DNA of 55,891 bases from Hymenobacter telluris (GCF_017313265.1 NZ_JAFLQZ010000025.1:1-55891); one strand, 5' to 3'. Shown: positions 1 through 8,795, counted from the stretch's first letter. A program made the numbers and translations. The notes: generated by a model from the sequence alone, not told the origin.

Positions 1-2013
1 CCGTCAACTAGTTTTTTGTCGGTCATGAGCAGCGGAAGTTAAGACTTCTCGCTGTCCGTTTCGGCTAGACCACCTCAGTCCGTCATCTGGGTTTCTGTGA
101 TTTCCACAGATTCTTCAGAGCGCTAAGTTTCTGTGGCGGCTACAGTTGCTGCTGTTTCGTGCGGGTCCCTGATTGCCCCAGTAGACCCGGAACCTAGTTA
201 CCTGCGAGCTGGATCACGACTGTCCCTTTCCTGGTCTGCCTCCTGTCTGCGCGTATGCCCCGGTGTACGTGTGTCTGCGCCGGTGTGTGCTTGCCCGTAA
301 TGCCTTCAATGCCCAATCGTTGATTTCGCCCCGCCTGGCCATTTAGGGGCAAAGCAGTGTTTATCATTCCCCCTCTCCTGGCTACTCACCCCTCACGCCC
401 GCTCCCACGCGCATGTACGTAGGCGAGCGTGCCTGCGCGCACATGCATACGTGCAGGCGCCTGAGCGCCCTTGCTCGCATGCCCTACTTACCCTAACCCC
501 CTTCTACCAGTGAAGCTGGCTCCCCTTCTCGCTACCCTCCACCCTAGCCAGCCTTGCCAGCTTTCGTCGGATGACCAGCCACAACAGAAACAGATGTACG
601 CCGACATGCTTGCTACTGGCCTACCGGCCCACAGCGCATTCCCATGCCGGCCAGCCTACTCGTGCCCTTCCGCATACGAGTCGATGCTGCCAGCCAACCA
701 GCACACAAAACCGGACTCGATAATGTCTGCGCCAACTCGCGTCTCCAACAATGGCTCAGCCGCTTCATCAGGTGCCGTAGGGACAGAGGAAATTCATTTG
801 CTGCCCTTACCACGACTGCCCGCAACCTAGGGCAAACAATCTTTTCTGGTAGTGCCTTGCGTGCGTACGTGTCCGCCCCCGTGTATGGGTGCGCGCTCCT
901 GCGCGCGCGACCTCTGACTGCTGCACTGCTGCAACTTCAGCCGCTTTATTATCTTCTCAACTACCTGTGGTCTGTTGGTTGTTAATTACTTCAACCACGC
1001 TTGGCTTTGGCAAGTACAGCTGCTCTCGTGACGATTCTACCCCAACATGATAGAACCACCCTGGTAATGAGTAAGGCCGCTTCGTGCAAAATAGCATACG
1101 CCTCTTGACGTCCCAGCAAGGAGTTACGGCTGCATACTCTTTCGTAGTCAGGAGACCCACGCGTACGGAACGTATGCACACCCAGACGTTCACCTGACGC
1201 GAATCGATCAAGGATGGGGGCTCTACAAGCCCTTGTGACTTGTCTTAACTTCAAGCTAAGAAAGGGGCACCTAGCGAATCTTACCTGCTCTGCAAGACAG
1301 ACGTAAAATGCCAGCTGGGACCGCTGACATTTTGCGGCTGCCTGCCAAGTATGCGGACTGTTCCGGAGCAGATAGGAAAGACTTGGTTGTTTAACGCCTT
1401 ATTGCTGCGGCTTCAGCCTCTCTGTTGAACGATGTGCATTGAAACGGGCACCTATAGCCACTCAAAGACTGATCGTTCATTGTAGCGACTAAAAAGGCCT
1501 TTTCTTACGTGGTAGACTCCAGCCATTCGCATCGCTCGCTTTAGTTACTTACCTGTTGAGTAAGACCTTTTCAATACCTACAGATTGACTCGTGGACTTG
1601 CTATAAGGCAGTTTTAAAGACTGTGATTATGGGCTTTTTCACGCTTATTAGTGTTTATGGCTAACAGGCTATTTAACCCCACTGTATTAATATTATCAAT
1701 AAAAACAGGTCTGGATTTTGAGTATAAAGCCATGATATTCAATAGATTTTATAAATTTTCCCATCCCTGCTATCAGCTACAGGACCTGGAGTCGAAGCCT
1801 GCATTTTACGTTAGCTAAAGGCATCCCATTTTCTACTACTGCTGCGACTTCCAAGTCAGCCTTTTGCCCAACGTTGTAGTCGCAGCACGGACGTTTTAAG
1901 CTAGGCTTGTCAGCGGCGGGTGCGAAAACTGGCTTCACTAAGTTCCATGGCATTCGCTGCAAGGAAAGCCCCTGTTTGTGTGATGAGACCACCAATCGGT
2001 CAGCCTGTCGATT
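1..2013. other. Gene-poor left end, no supported gene
   Basis: No reading frame here has a recognisable motif or convincing protein-like composition. Roughly the first 950 bases are GC-rich with repeated alternating purine-pyrimidine runs (CGTACGT, GCGCGC and similar), which generate spurious open frames. The part from about 1260 to 1760 is more AT-rich and also empty. I see no tRNA, rRNA or terminator that I could defend. It may be decayed mobile DNA, because the next recognisable object is a dead recombinase. Confidence 0.5.
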
Positions 2014-2490
2014 CTATGGGTGGTTGTCGGCATTAGCTTGACGTACCTGCAAGCTCTTGGCAATAAGGTTCGGCGTCAGTTTCGCATGGGCTCCACTCAG
2101 TTCCTCTCGGACCCTCTTGACAGCGAGCGCCGCCTTGGTACGTTGGGAGATGGTTTCACGCGCATGCTGGACGATGAGGGCAAAAATGCCGACGGTCAGC
2201 GTGTTGGTACCTGGCATGTCACAGCAGACGAAATCCACCCCACGGTCCCGAAGCGCAGGAATAAAGCCCGCATTGCGAATGAGTTGCTCGGGTTTGGCGA
2301 TGAGCAGAGTTGCTTGGAGCTGACGCCCGGCAACGATGGCGGCTAGCAACTAAGGTCGTCGGTTGTTTTTGCCGCTCTCCACTTCTACAAACTTAGCCAG
2401 CAGCTGGCCTAGCTGGAGCGCAAGGGCGTGTACGGCCGCCCACTGAACTTCGAGGCCCAGGCCGGACTGGCCTTGCTTGACGTACAGTGG
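2014..2490 (-). pseudogene. Serine recombinase (resolvase) remnant
   Basis: Read leftward, this frame gives a resolvase/invertase-type catalytic domain. It shows GQSGLGLEVQ, then FVEVESGKN, then RGVDFVCCDMPGTN followed by ETISQRTKAAL, which is the usual order in small serine recombinases. It is broken in two ways. The N-terminal RVST-like segment with the nucleophilic serine is missing. An in-frame TAG (plus 2350-2352) sits where the family has a Gln codon, between NNRRP and LLAAI. The C-terminal HTH part is short and not recognisable. It is most likely a leftover of an invertase or transposon resolvase and inactive. Confidence 0.7.
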
Positions 2491-2690
2491 GTTGGTTTTT
2501 CTTCTCTTGAATTAGGCACAATACCTTAAAGACGGCTGAGCTCCACTCAGGTGCGGTAGCCAGCCTTATTGAGAGTATCAACGATTTGCTATTGTTCTTA
2601 ATACGAAAGCCACCAAACACATAGACGTGCTTGATGGCTTTTACTTGGCATTCTCAATAGCTAAGAAGTTGTTTGAGTTACTATTAGACC

Positions 2691-2734
2691 GTCATGCTGA
2701 GCTTGCCGAAGCATCTCTACCGCTTCGTTAAACG
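2691..2734. repeat. REP-like intergenic sequence
   Basis: The sequence beginning GTCATGCTGAGCTTGCCGAA and running into a CTCTACCGCTTCGTT segment resembles a short intergenic repeat that I recall as abundant in Hymenobacter genomes. There is only one copy in this window, so the repeat nature rests on recollection and cannot be shown here. Confidence 0.35.
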
Positions 2735-2953
2735 GCTCCAATAAAGGGGTTCTTATTGCACTACATCCTTTGTTAACGCTCCCATTCCTAGCAGGTCCAC
2801 AAAAAAGACCGCACCGTTGTACTTGGTCAGTTATTCCACTAAAAAAGGAAGTTAAAGGTTAATGAAAGGGGCACTCAGCGGTCAAAGCTAAGGCTAAAGT
2901 CTGTGCTAGAATCCAACCCATGAATAATCACAGCCAACCTTCTTGCGGTATAA

Positions 2954-3003
2954 TGCGCAATAAATTGGGCAAAGAAGCGTATAATTGCTCATTATATTGC
3001 GCA
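2954..3003. promoter_or_regulatory. Probable HipB operator, inverted TGCGCAATA sites
   Basis: TGCGCAATA occurs at 2954-2962 and its exact reverse complement TATTGCGCA at 2995-3003, immediately before the antitoxin start codon at 3006. Between them lies a near-palindrome, TATAATTGCTCATTATA. hipBA-type operons are classically autorepressed by the HipB dimer bound to inverted repeats over the promoter, so these are the likely operator half-sites. Confidence 0.55.
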
Positions 3004-3005
3004 CT

Positions 3006-3329
3006 ATGCCCAAAGACCCAGTCGTCCTTTTACCGCGTTTGCAACAGTTGCTGACGCAAATGGGGGAAAATATCCGCCTGGCCCGCCTGCGCCGCAAGCT
3101 CAGCGCGGCCCGCGTGGCGGAGCGCGCGGCCATCAGCCGCAACACCCTGCACGCCATCGAGCAGGGCGCTTCCACGGTGAGCATGGGCGCGTACCTGCAG
3201 GTGCTGTTTGTGCTGGGCTTGGAAAAAACGCTGCTCCAGCTGGCGGCTGACGACGTGCTGGGCCGCAAGCTGCAGGATGCCGAGCTGGTGGTTAGCGCCC
3301 GGGCCCCGAAACATTCTTCTGGCGAGTAG
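3006..3329 (+). CDS. hipB: XRE-family antitoxin, HipB-like
   Basis: A 107-aa protein with one helix-turn-helix domain of the XRE/HipB type. The stretch ENIRLARLRRKLSAARVAERAAISRNTLHAIEQG is the HTH core, followed by the usual helical tail. The start at 3006 is preferred over the in-frame ATG at 2985 because the latter would lie inside the inverted-repeat operator. The stop is followed after only 4 nt by the start of the HipA gene, so the two are translated from one transcript. Its role is inferred from the family: it binds and neutralises HipA and represses the operon. The spelling of the HTH matches a subgroup common next to HipA in Bacteroidota and Proteobacteria. Confidence in the pair is high; activity is untested. 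Confidence 0.85.
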   Translation: MPKDPVVLLPRLQQLLTQMGENIRLARLRRKLSAARVAERAAISRNTLHAIEQGASTVSMGAYLQVLFVLGLEKTLLQLAADDVLGRKLQDAELVVSARAPKHSSGE

Positions 3330-3333
3330 TTCC

Positions 3334-4611
3334 ATGGCCAAAACCGCTGCACGCCGCCAGCTCTACGTGTACGCCGACTGGCAGGGCCTGGCCGATGGGC
3401 CACGGCTGATGGGCACCCTCTCGGCCGTGCCGGTGCGGGGCAAGGAGATTTTTTCCTTCTCTTATGACGCGCAGTGGCTGGCCCTGCCGCAGGCCCAGGT
3501 GCTGGACCCCGCGCTGCAGTTGTTTGCCGGCCCGCAGTACCTGCCGGAAGACCAATCCAACTTCGGCCTCTTTCTGGATTCTTCGCCCGACCGCTGGGGG
3601 CGGCTGCTCATGCGCCGGCGCGAGGCCGCCCTGGCCCGGCAGGAGGAGCGCCGTGAGCGGCCACTGCTCGAGTCGGACTACCTGCTGGGGGTCTTCGATG
3701 GCCACCGCATGGGCGGGCTGCGCTTCAAAACCGACCCGACGGGCTCGTTCCTCAACGACAACCGGGCCATGGCCGCCCCGCCGTGGACGTCGCTGCGGGA
3801 GTTGGAATACGCCAGCCTGCAGTTGGAGCGGATGGACGCGCCCCAGGACCCGGACTACCTCAAGTGGCTGTTTATGCTGGTCGCCCCCGGCTCCTCGCTG
3901 GGCGGTGCGCGCCCTAAGGCCAGCGTGGTGGACGAGCACGGGCAGCTCTGGATTGCCAAGTTTCCCAGCGGGCAGGACGAGCACGACGTCGGCGCGTGGG
4001 AAGCTGTGGTGAACGAGTTGGCCCAGGCCGCCGGCCTACAGGTGGCCACCGGCCGGGCCCAGCGCTTCAACAGCCGCCACCACACCTTCCTCTCCCAGCG
4101 CTTTGACCGCACGGCCACCGGCGAGCGGCGGCACTTCGCCTCAGCCATGACCCTGCTGGGCTATCAGGACGGCACGGACCACCAGGACGGGGCCAGCTAC
4201 CTGGAGCTGGCGGGCCTGCTCATCCAGCAGGGCGCCCAGGTGGCCGAAGACCTGACCGAGCTCTGGCGGCGCATCGTGTTCAACATCTGCGTCTCGAACA
4301 CCGACGACCACCTGCGCAACCACGGCTTTCTGCTCACGCACCAAGGCTGGCGCCTCTCGCCGGCGTTCGACCTGAATCCCATCCGCTACGGGCAGGGCCT
4401 CAAGCTCAACATCTCTGAAACCGACAATGCGCTGAACCTCGACTTGGCCCGGGAGGTCGCGCCCTACTTCCGCCTGTCGGCCGCACAGGCTGAGACGGTG
4501 CTCGCGCAGGTCGTGGCCGCAGTGCGGCAATGGCCGGACGTGGCCAGCCGGTACCAGCTCTCGCGCACCGAGCAGGAGTTGATGGCGGGCGCCTTCGAGG
4601 CGGCACAGTAG
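3334..4611 (+). CDS. hipA: HipA-family kinase toxin
   Basis: The product is 425 aa if translation starts at the ATG at 3334, 4 nt after the antitoxin stop; an upstream extension overlaps the antitoxin in another frame and is not needed. The N-terminal HipA domain (LMGTLS, FSYD, ALQLF, NFGLFLDSSPDRWGR about residues 76-90) is followed by the kinase-like core. The core has a glycine-rich segment (SSLGGARPKA about 187-196), a WIAKF lysine near 209, the catalytic loop SNTDDHLRNHG (about 311-321) and FDLNP (about 335-339). HipA proteins are Ser/Thr kinases; E. coli HipA phosphorylates glutamyl-tRNA synthetase and causes growth arrest. All key residues appear present, so this looks intact. The target in this organism is unknown. 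Confidence 0.9.
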   Translation: MAKTAARRQLYVYADWQGLADGPRLMGTLSAVPVRGKEIFSFSYDAQWLALPQAQVLDPALQLFAGPQYLPEDQSNFGLFLDSSPDRWGRLLMRRREAALARQEERRERPLLESDYLLGVFDGHRMGGLRFKTDPTGSFLNDNRAMAAPPWTSLRELEYASLQLERMDAPQDPDYLKWLFMLVAPGSSLGGARPKASVVDEHGQLWIAKFPSGQDEHDVGAWEAVVNELAQAAGLQVATGRAQRFNSRHHTFLSQRFDRTATGERRHFASAMTLLGYQDGTDHQDGASYLELAGLLIQQGAQVAEDLTELWRRIVFNICVSNTDDHLRNHGFLLTHQGWRLSPAFDLNPIRYGQGLKLNISETDNALNLDLAREVAPYFRLSAAQAETVLAQVVAAVRQWPDVASRYQLSRTEQELMAGAFEAAQ

Positions 4612-4679
4612 CTTAGACTGTAGCTTAGGTGGATAGCCCACCGGCCGCTTGTATGCACGAGGGCCACAGGCAGCTAACG

Positions 4680-4796
4680 CTAGCCCGGCACCGCATACGT
4701 TGCCAAGCACCCCTGCTTGTATGCCTCGTATTCTAGCTCGGGGAAGATGTCAAACTGCTCGTCGGCATAATCCCAGGCCCGTAGAAAGCGTTGCTA
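4680..4796 (-). pseudogene. C-terminal gene fragment, unknown family
   Basis: Leftward translation gives a protein-like tail, QRFLRAWDYADEQF followed by DIFPELEYEAYKQG, ending in a normal stop (plus 4680-4682). An in-frame TAG sits just upstream of it. Composition and periodicity look like real coding sequence, but no start or larger open frame exists. I do not recognise the family. It lies between hipA and the partition operon and is probably debris. Confidence 0.35.
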
Positions 4797-4810
4797 CATG
4801 GGCAACCAGG

Positions 4811-5266
4811 TTAGCCTCGCTTCTTGTAGCCCTTGATTTTTCCCTGGTTAAGAACCTCTTGTAGCACCTTCGGCGGTAGTGGCGTGTTAGCTCCTTCAAA
4901 TTGGTCGAGGTAATAATTAAGCGCTTCGTCCGTCAGGTCCTTGATCTTCACTCGGTCATAAAACTGGGCCTGTTTGATGCGTAAATACGTTTGGAAGCGA
5001 ATTTGCGAGTTGAATGGCACTTGCTCCGGGACTTCTGGCGCAAGAGCAGCATCGTCCGCTTTTGGCTTCCCTCCTACCCCTTCCGGCAACGCTTTTTCTG
5101 AGTGTGCTTTGGGTATAGCAGCAGTAGGCTCTACATCGATAATACCTTCAATTACGGGCACTGGTGGCGGTGTGCCCGCCGGATTCTCAGAGAGGGTTGG
5201 ACGCGGCTTGTCTTTGTAGCGAGCCAGCGCCGGCCGTGACGGAATCTTTGGAGAGTTAGTGGCCAT
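4811..5266 (-). CDS. Small partition-operon protein downstream of ParA
   Basis: A 151-aa protein whose start overlaps the end of parA by 11 nt, so the two are translationally coupled. The first ~85 residues are proline/alanine-rich and look disordered. The C-terminal half (FNSQIRFQTYLRIKQAQFYDRVKIKDLTDEALNYYLDQF as a helical region) could be a compact DNA-binding or dimerisation domain. It is not a recognisable ParB (no HTH or CTPase motifs). By position it should be the centromere-binding adaptor that many plasmids encode after a small ParA. That role is inferred from context, not from sequence similarity. Confidence 0.6.
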   Translation of the reverse strand: MATNSPKIPSRPALARYKDKPRPTLSENPAGTPPPVPVIEGIIDVEPTAAIPKAHSEKALPEGVGGKPKADDAALAPEVPEQVPFNSQIRFQTYLRIKQAQFYDRVKIKDLTDEALNYYLDQFEGANTPLPPKVLQEVLNQGKIKGYKKRG

Positions 5267-6047
5267 GCGACAGATGATGTAGGATTTCGGTGGTTAAAGC
5301 TTCGTAATCTTCGGCGCCAGTGGAATCCGGGGCATAGTCAAAAAGACCAGTACCTGCCATCTGGGAATTGGGGATAGCCGTACTCTGGCGGATAGTCGTC
5401 TCGAATACCGGTACGTCCTTACCGTAGTGTTCTTTGATAAGGTCTACCACGTCGTGGCGGAGCCGGGAGCGGTAAGTGGGAGAATACTTCGTAAAGAAAA
5501 TTCCCCCAATACGCAGATTAGGGTTAATCCGACGTCTTAGTCGAGTGCAGGTATTGATAAGGTTGGTTAATCCTTCGAACCCGTAGAATTCCGGATCAAC
5601 GGGAATATAAAGCAGATTGCTGGCCGAAAGAGCAATCCAGGTCAAGGTGCCAATACTGCCTTTCGTATCAATAACGCAGTAATCATATTCCGGAGCTACC
5701 ATCTCGAGTATGTCGGCCAGCCGGGTGGAATGCTCAGCATCCCATCCAGGTAGCTGCGCTTCATTGGCTTCCATTTCTCCACTGGCAGGCAATAAGTCCA
5801 TGTTTTCACCTACCGGGCGAATAACAGCATGGATATCGTCCAGACTAAACTCTCCTTTGCGCATAAGCAGCATCCCCACGTGTTCAGGAATGTCAGCTCC
5901 CTCAAATGAGATGGTCAGGCTGCGCTGCGGATCACAGTCACAGAACAACACCCGGTGTCCCCGGCGGGCTAAAGCTAAACCTACGTTCAGGGCTGAAGTA
6001 GTTTTGCCTACCCCCCCCTTGTTATTGGAAAAGCATAGTGTTTGCAT
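5256..6047 (-). CDS. parA: ParA-family partition ATPase
   Basis: A 263-aa ParA/Soj ATPase from the ATG at 6047. This start places the deviant Walker A KGGVGKTT at residues 10-17, as is normal. The upstream in-frame ATG at 6125 would add 26 residues unlike the family. Further ParA signatures are FCDCDPQRS (Walker A' region) and YCVIDTKG (Walker B; the usual Asp-Thr/Pro-Pro is DTKG here). Length and lack of an N-terminal HTH resemble the small plasmid (type Ib-like) ParAs. It forms an operon with the 151-aa protein that follows. A repeat-rich, palindromic stretch directly upstream is the probable centromere and autoregulatory site. It suggests that this region is, or was, part of a low-copy plasmid. 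Confidence 0.9.
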   Translation of the reverse strand: MQTLCFSNNKGGVGKTTSALNVGLALARRGHRVLFCDCDPQRSLTISFEGADIPEHVGMLLMRKGEFSLDDIHAVIRPVGENMDLLPASGEMEANEAQLPGWDAEHSTRLADILEMVAPEYDYCVIDTKGSIGTLTWIALSASNLLYIPVDPEFYGFEGLTNLINTCTRLRRRINPNLRIGGIFFTKYSPTYRSRLRHDVVDLIKEHYGKDVPVFETTIRQSTAIPNSQMAGTGLFDYAPDSTGAEDYEALTTEILHHLSHGH

Positions 6048-6130
6048 GTATTGGTACCAAAAGGTGAACGAGCGCAAGTAAGCACTTTTACGTTTAACTG
6101 TAACTACGTTGATATGTATAGGCATTGAAA

Positions 6131-6222
6131 CGCTAATAAGTTTTTATATACTTACGTTTATACGTAACAACATTGGGGCGTTAATACGTTTTTATATACT
6201 GACGTTCGTGCGTAGCAACATT
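6131..6222. repeat. Tandem 44-bp direct repeats upstream of parA
   Basis: Two imperfect copies of a 44-bp unit (6131-6174 and 6179-6222) are offset by exactly 48 bp. Both contain TTTTTATATACT followed by an ACGTTnnTnCGTA-like core and end in CAACATT. Related ACGT-rich pieces occur on either side (6088-6115 and 6241-6300). Iterated sites next to parA fit a plasmid centromere (parS/parC), with the ParA partner protein as ligand. Replication-iteron function is the alternative, but no Rep gene is visible. Confidence 0.6.
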
Positions 6223-6305
6223 TAACTGCTGTTACATTATCACGTATACACATTTATACGTGATAACGCTTGTATGTAATAGCATTAAAACATACAAGCA
6301 TAATC

Positions 6306-6357
6306 ACGCAATAGCATACTAACGTTTATACGTATAAACGTTAGTATGCTATTGCGT
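6306..6357. repeat. 52-bp perfect palindrome, candidate centromere
   Basis: Positions 6306-6357 form an uninterrupted perfect palindrome centred between 6331 and 6332. Each arm contains TAGCATACTAACGTTTATAC or its complement. The sequence is AT-rich and has no adjoining T-run as a terminator would. It ends the repeat block upstream of parA, whose units share the ACGTTTATACGT core. It could be a ParB-like binding site, a cruciform or a nicking site. Confidence 0.7.
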
Positions 6358-6518
6358 ATTAAGAGTTAACATCTTGATTTAAAAACACATAACAGCCTAT
6401 GGTTTGGCCGAGGGTTTCGGAAAACACTAGGCAGCAGCGCTAGTAATCCGCCGCCTGGATCGGGACGTGGTAACGAGTAGGTATGCCGATAAGTAGGGAT
6501 ACGTCCGGGGCTCGGCCC

Positions 6519-6800
6519 TTAGTTGGGGCTCAACGCTAGGCCAGGGAAGGCACTCAGCGGCTCTTTAAACAGGTGGCCGGGGATACCGTTGAGCGAATCA
6601 ACTTTGGCCGCCAGCGCAGAGGCAACTAATGGGGGACTGGGCGGGTCCGTCGTAGTGGCCGAACTCGGCGACGAATACTCGGCCAGCAGCTCGCTGGGGA
6701 GGACTATGAGCGCGGTGGGGGAGGAGGGAGGACGCAACGAAAAGAGCGGGGCATGAGCTGGAAAGAGGAGAAAAAGGGGTGAACAGGAAAGAAAAGGCAT
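6519..6800 (-). CDS. Doubtful small hypothetical protein
   Basis: An open frame of 93 codons. The part from LIVLPSELLAEYS to HLFKEPLSAFPGLALSPN has plausible protein composition, whereas the N-terminal ~30 residues look non-coding. If real, it probably starts inside the frame. No family is recognised, and neighbouring sequence is decayed, so this may be the end of a dead gene. Confidence 0.25.
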   Translation of the reverse strand: MPFLSCSPLFLLFPAHAPLFSLRPPSSPTALIVLPSELLAEYSSPSSATTTDPPSPPLVASALAAKVDSLNGIPGHLFKEPLSAFPGLALSPN

Positions 6801-6950
6801 TTCCCGGCCCGGGTGACCAGCAGGGGGCGGTTACTAGGCGACCACCGCACGTGCCGTATAGGGGGTGGCCGCTGCTAACGGCCCGACCCGGACCAGCGTC
6901 AGGTCCACACTACTTGGTAGACTGCGGGGTCGCAGGCCGGTGGGTGCGCT

Positions 6951-7283
6951 TTGATTTCAGCTTGCCGGGGGGAAAACAAGTTGGTTTTGCAAGGCTTTGG
7001 CCAGCCCCTACGCCGGGTACGCGAGGCGCGGGTCTGGCCAAAGGCGCTGGCTGACGTATCCAAGCCGACCTTTTACCGCTTGGAGACGGCCTGCTACCCA
7101 GTGAAGCTGGACGTGCTGACCTCACTGGCGCAGGGGCTGGAACTGACGCTCAGCGGGCTGCTGAGTTTTCGATGCCACCGCGTTCCGCCGCGGAGTAACT
7201 ACCAGTCAGCGACACAACTAATCCGACGGTTTTGTCCGGCGACCGGCCGGTCGCCGGACAAAACGGGAATGACTGGGAGCTAA
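6951..7283 (+). pseudogene. Decayed XRE-type HTH regulator
   Basis: Within this frame the segment GQPLRRVREARVWPKALADVSKPTFYRLE, followed by LDVLTSLAQGLELTLSGLL, is clearly an XRE helix-turn-helix. The first two helices have lost several residues (the normal SQEALAERAGLSRTTLYRLE has become PKALADVSKPTFYRLE). There is no convincing start, and the C-terminus runs into a palindrome. It is most likely a nonfunctional remnant of a plasmid regulator. Confidence 0.5.
7229..7264. repeat. 36-bp perfect GC-rich palindrome
   Basis: GTTTTGTCCGGCGACCGG is followed directly by its exact reverse complement. The T-tract lies at the outside of the stem, not after it, so it is not a canonical rho-independent terminator. 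It sits just beyond the 3' end of the leftward three-gene operon and the 3' end of the HTH remnant. A protein-binding or recombination site, or a processed 3' end, is possible. Confidence 0.65.
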
Positions 7284-7882
7284 CAAGCATCCGCCGGGGC
7301 TTCGCCGGCATGAGGTTTTTCGGAAGGCCGGAGACGACCCAGCAACTGCTCGACCTCGGCAGTCCCCGGCACGGACCCGCCCCCGGGAATGCCCGGGAGC
7401 AAGGCAGGCGCACTGGCCAAGTTCCAGCACCAGGCCTGCACCACCTGCTCAGCGAGTGGGCTGGGGCGCGTTACGTGGCGGAGCAACGCATAGAGCCGGG
7501 GACCGCAGGTGGCGGTGGCGGCTACTTCGGGCACTACCCACGCCGCCAGCTCGCTAATCTGCAGGCGGTGTTGGGCCAGCTGCAGGGCCGGCAGCCCATA
7601 GACGGGTGGGTCCAGCATGGGAAGCTCCGGGGCCGCGGCCAGATGCTGGGCGAGTTGCGTCAGGTCCTGATAAGCGAGTACGACTGCTGCGCCGGTGAGC
7701 CACAGGTCGGGTTGGAATTCGGCCAGGGCCTGGGACCAGGTGCTGGACCATAGGGTGGGGAAGTGCTGCCCGAGGCGGTCACGCAGGTAGGCCAAGGCCA
7801 AGGCCCGCTGGGTGGCTGTGGCTTGGTGGTAGGGGAGGCACACGCCGGGCGGTGGGGCAGAAAAAGGGGAACAATCAGCCAT
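7280..7882 (-). CDS. Hypothetical protein, last gene of a three-gene operon
   Basis: A 200-aa protein if started at the ATG at 7882 (MADCSPFSAPPPGVCLPYHQ). An upstream in-frame ATG at 7978 would add 32 arginine/proline-rich residues that look non-coding. The protein is alpha-helical, rich in Leu, Ala and Gln, with no transmembrane segment and no catalytic motif that I recognise. GC-rich codon use is typical of the left part of the window. It follows two other small leftward genes and shares their strand. Function unknown; context suggests plasmid accessory or maintenance. Confidence 0.5.
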   Translation of the reverse strand: MADCSPFSAPPPGVCLPYHQATATQRALALAYLRDRLGQHFPTLWSSTWSQALAEFQPDLWLTGAAVVLAYQDLTQLAQHLAAAPELPMLDPPVYGLPALQLAQHRLQISELAAWVVPEVAATATCGPRLYALLRHVTRPSPLAEQVVQAWCWNLASAPALLPGIPGGGSVPGTAEVEQLLGRLRPSEKPHAGEAPADAC

Positions 7883-8003
7883 AGCAAGGAGGGGACGCGG
7901 GAAGAGCGAACGGGAGGGAATAGCTATCGAAAAGGGCAAGCGGGCGCAATGCGCAGCCCTTGGAGGTGCGGAAGGCACGGGACGAAACGGGCGGCGGAAG
8001 GCG

Positions 8004-8336
8004 CTAGGGCGCGGGGGTTTCGCTGGCCGGGGGCTGGTCGGGGAGGGGCTGCCCTTTGGGGGCCCGTAGCCGTTCGCTTTCCTGCCAATCCTGCCGCAAC
8101 TGCCGGGCTTCCTTCTGCAGAAGCTGGCGGCGCTCGCGCAGGGCTTGGCCGAGCAGGTCGATGACCTGCACGCCCGCTTCCCGTTCCGTAGCCACAGTCA
8201 GCGACTGGGTAACGGAGTGCAGAGTGAGGGCCACGATTCCCTCCAGTTCCATGGCCAGGAGTTGCTGCTGCTGCGCCCGGACGGCTTTGCGGGCGCGGCG
8301 CACCTGCCGCAGCTGCTTGCTATACCACATGGCCAA
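8004..8336 (-). CDS. Hypothetical coiled-coil protein
   Basis: A 110-aa, highly charged helical protein. The region from QLRQVRRARKAVRAQQQQLLAMELEG onward, then LLGQALRERRQLLQKEARQLRQDWQ, predicts two long helices or a coiled coil. Its first codons overlap the preceding gene by 17 nt, indicating translational coupling. The proline-rich tail is probably disordered. No family recognised. It could be an adaptor or a small mobilisation-type accessory factor; that is only a guess from context. Confidence 0.5.
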   Translation of the reverse strand: MAMWYSKQLRQVRRARKAVRAQQQQLLAMELEGIVALTLHSVTQSLTVATEREAGVQVIDLLGQALRERRQLLQKEARQLRQDWQESERLRAPKGQPLPDQPPASETPAP

Positions 8337-8559
8337 CTTGCAAAATGGTTATAGGGGAACTGGCCAGTTGGCGACCAGCGAGGGCCGTCGGAATGTTGGT
8401 CAGCCAGCGGGTAAGTTGCCCGGCATCCTCGCATTCATGGATGCGGTGGTTGGCGAGCAGTTGCTCCTGGGGCAAAAGGAGCGGGTTGCCGAAAAGGACG
8501 GCTGACAGGGCATGACGGAGTTCGCCAAGCACACAGTGCCCGGTTACATGATTTTCCAT
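8320..8559 (-). CDS. Small hypothetical protein, first gene of operon
   Basis: A 79-aa protein from the ATG at 8559 (MENHVTGHCVLGELRHALSA). An upstream in-frame start at 8646 is possible but the extra residues look unlike protein. It contains LLPQEQLLANHRIHECEDAGQLTRWLTNIPTA, a compact helical segment. It overlaps the next gene by 17 nt. Upstream lies a 32-bp palindrome that may control it. Function unknown. Confidence 0.5.
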   Translation of the reverse strand: MENHVTGHCVLGELRHALSAVLFGNPLLLPQEQLLANHRIHECEDAGQLTRWLTNIPTALAGRQLASSPITILQVGHVV

Positions 8560-8692
8560 GTAATTTTGGGGTACGTAGGGTTTGCAATGACCCAACTTGT
8601 AGTGCCTGCTAGTAACAGGTGCTATATCGGAGGTCAGTCGTTCCAAGCGACTGGCCTCTTTTTGCTTACTACAAGTTGGTTACTCAATCTGA

Positions 8693-8724
8693 GTACCATA
8701 AAAGTATCAATACTTTTATGGTAC
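8693..8724. promoter_or_regulatory. 32-bp palindrome, probable operator
   Basis: GTACCATAAAAGTAT and its exact reverse complement flank the two central bases CA, giving a 15-bp arm palindrome. Part of it (GTATCAATA, 8703-8711) recurs inverted as TATTGATAC at 8757-8765. It stands between the leftward hypothetical operon (start 8559) and the rightward gene for a ribbon-helix-helix-like protein (start 8796). RHH repressors bind such symmetric AT-rich sites, so autoregulation is a reasonable guess. Confidence 0.6.
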
Positions 8725-8795
8725 AACAAGCTTATTTATACTAAAACACCTAAAATGTATTGATACTGGCTCGTTAGAGATTTTATCTTTACCCA

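Noticed and set aside
471..1254. Several open frames on both strands near the left end
   Set aside because: They overlap each other, have no domain pattern and arise in GC-rich, low-complexity sequence without coding-like composition.
1777..1995. 72-codon leftward frame next to the recombinase remnant
   Set aside because: No resemblance to the recombinase C-terminus or to any family; kept out as unsupported.
3292..3984. 230-codon leftward frame opposite hipA
   Set aside because: It is a shadow of the GC-rich hipA frame and has no protein-like features.
6131..6357. Repeats considered as a CRISPR array
   Set aside because: Only two imperfect units, no spacers of uniform length and no cas gene; they belong to the parA upstream region.
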